From: an uncultured Alphaproteobacteria bacterium
GTDB lineage: Bacteria > Pseudomonadota > Alphaproteobacteria > Rhizobiales > Beijerinckiaceae
Length of the DNA: 6,842 bases
Direction: 5' to 3'
NCBI GenBank assembly: GCA_937988775.1
Contig: CALKHP010000033.1
Location: 1-6,842, forward strand
In this document: positions 6,276-6,842 of the stretch, one piece after another
Position numbering within the stretch: position 1 is the stretch's first letter
Layout: each line of letters begins with the position of its first letter
Position numbers and translations under genes: made by a program
The notes under the pieces: model-generated
Database searches by the model: none
Told to the model about the DNA's origin: nothing
Seen by the model: the letters and a program-made list of their open reading frames with translations, nothing else

Positions 6276-6842
6276 CTACCTCAGTTTCGGATTCAGGGCG
6301 TCGCGCAGCCAGTCGCCGAGCATGTTGACCGCGACGACGAGCAGGCAGAGCTGGATGACCGGGAACAGCACGATCCACCACGAACCGGAGAACAGGAACT
6401 GGTTGCCGATGCGGATCAGCGTTCCGAGCGAAGGCTGGCTGGGCGGCATGCCGATGCCCAGGAAGGACAGCGTCGCTTCCGTCAGGATGGCCATGCCGAA
6501 ATTGAGCGTGGCGGCGACGAGGATCGGCGTCAGCGTATTGGGCAGGATGTGCTTGCCCATGATGCGGCGGGCCGGCACATGGATGAGCCGCGCGGCTTGA
6601 ACGTAGTCCTTGCCGGCCTCGACGATGGTCTGAGCGCGCACGATGCGCGCATATTGCACCCAGGCCGACAAGGCGATCGCCAGCACAGCACCGCCGAGGC
6701 GCCGATCTCGCGCAGTTCCGGCGGCAGCATCTGCCGCACCACGGTGGAGACGAGGATGGCGACCAGAATGGTCGGGATCGACAAGGTGACGTCGCCGATG
6801 CGCATCAAAAGATTGTCGATGAAGCCGCCGAAATAACCCGAC
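6276..6842 (-). pseudogene. Dipeptide-type ABC transporter permease (DppC/OppC-like), C-terminal part, single-base frameshift
   Basis: Inner-membrane channel subunit of the importer; about 188 residues lie in the window and the N-terminus is beyond the right edge. From 6841 one frame reads SGYFGGFIDNLLMRIGDVTL, a conserved DppC segment, through IPTILVAILVSTVV and LREIGASAVL to about 6686. It then loses all similarity. From 6686 the next frame continues seamlessly as VLAIALSAWVQYARIVRAQT and runs to the stop at 6276. The later part has the ATPase-contact loop (KDYVQAARLIHVPARRIMGKHILPN region), the segment NFGMAILTEATLSFLGIG, and the family's closing NMLGDWLRDALNPKLR. One G missing at 6685/6686 in what would be a GTGCTG-GTGCTG repeat accounts for the break. 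At least three membrane segments are visible. In the contact loop, the usual glycine after AAR-x-x is His. It may be a true broken gene, a sequencing error or, less likely, a programmed shift. The gene identity is sure. Confidence 0.85.

Noticed and set aside
5165..6328. A long plus-strand open frame (about 387 codons) opposite the CodA-like amidohydrolase
   Set aside because: Antisense to a well-supported gene; composition dominated by Ala, Asp, Val, Arg and His, with no recognisable motif or ribosome site.

Overview
The window is GC-rich (roughly two thirds G+C by eye), densely packed DNA. It has short or overlapping gene junctions, GTG starts, and one AT-rich island between divergent genes. 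Protein composition, the dipeptide-type ABC transporter with linked amidohydrolases and an FCD-type GntR regulator suggest an alphaproteobacterium, most like Rhizobiales such as Mesorhizobium or its relatives. This is inference: there is no rRNA or marker gene here. No RNA gene, insertion sequence, CRISPR array or origin was seen.

Layout, left to right. (1) 1-137, minus strand: the N-terminus of an Asp/Glu/hydantoin racemase family protein, running off the left edge. (2) 149-787, minus: a flavin reductase family (FMN-binding split barrel) protein, 11 nt upstream of the racemase and probably in one transcript with it. (3) 788-926: an AT-rich divergent control region with two facing sigma70-like promoters whose -10 boxes overlap, and two small ATTGT/ACAAT palindromes placed over them. 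(4) 927-1607, plus: a GntR family, FCD-type regulator, the only plus-strand gene. (5) 1608-1616: a 9-bp convergent junction with hairpin-forming sequence. (6) 6842 down to 1617, minus: a tightly coupled operon. In transcription order it holds a dipeptide-type ABC permease (DppC-like, apparently frameshifted), a cytosine-deaminase-like amidohydrolase, a second and divergent amidohydrolase, and two ABC ATPases (OppD/DppD-like, then OppF/DppF-like). Its promoter, the partner permease and any binding protein lie beyond the right edge.

Reading as a system (inference): the ABC importer brings in a small nitrogen-containing compound, perhaps a cyclic amide, N-heterocycle or modified peptide. The two amidohydrolases hydrolyse or deaminate it. 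The racemase and a flavin-dependent step act on the same compound or its products, under control of the GntR regulator, which would sense a small carboxylate or amide intermediate. The substrate cannot be read from the sequence. The points most worth following are the single-base frameshift in the permease, the loss of the HxH metal motif in the second amidohydrolase, and the compact overlapping divergent promoter/operator region.
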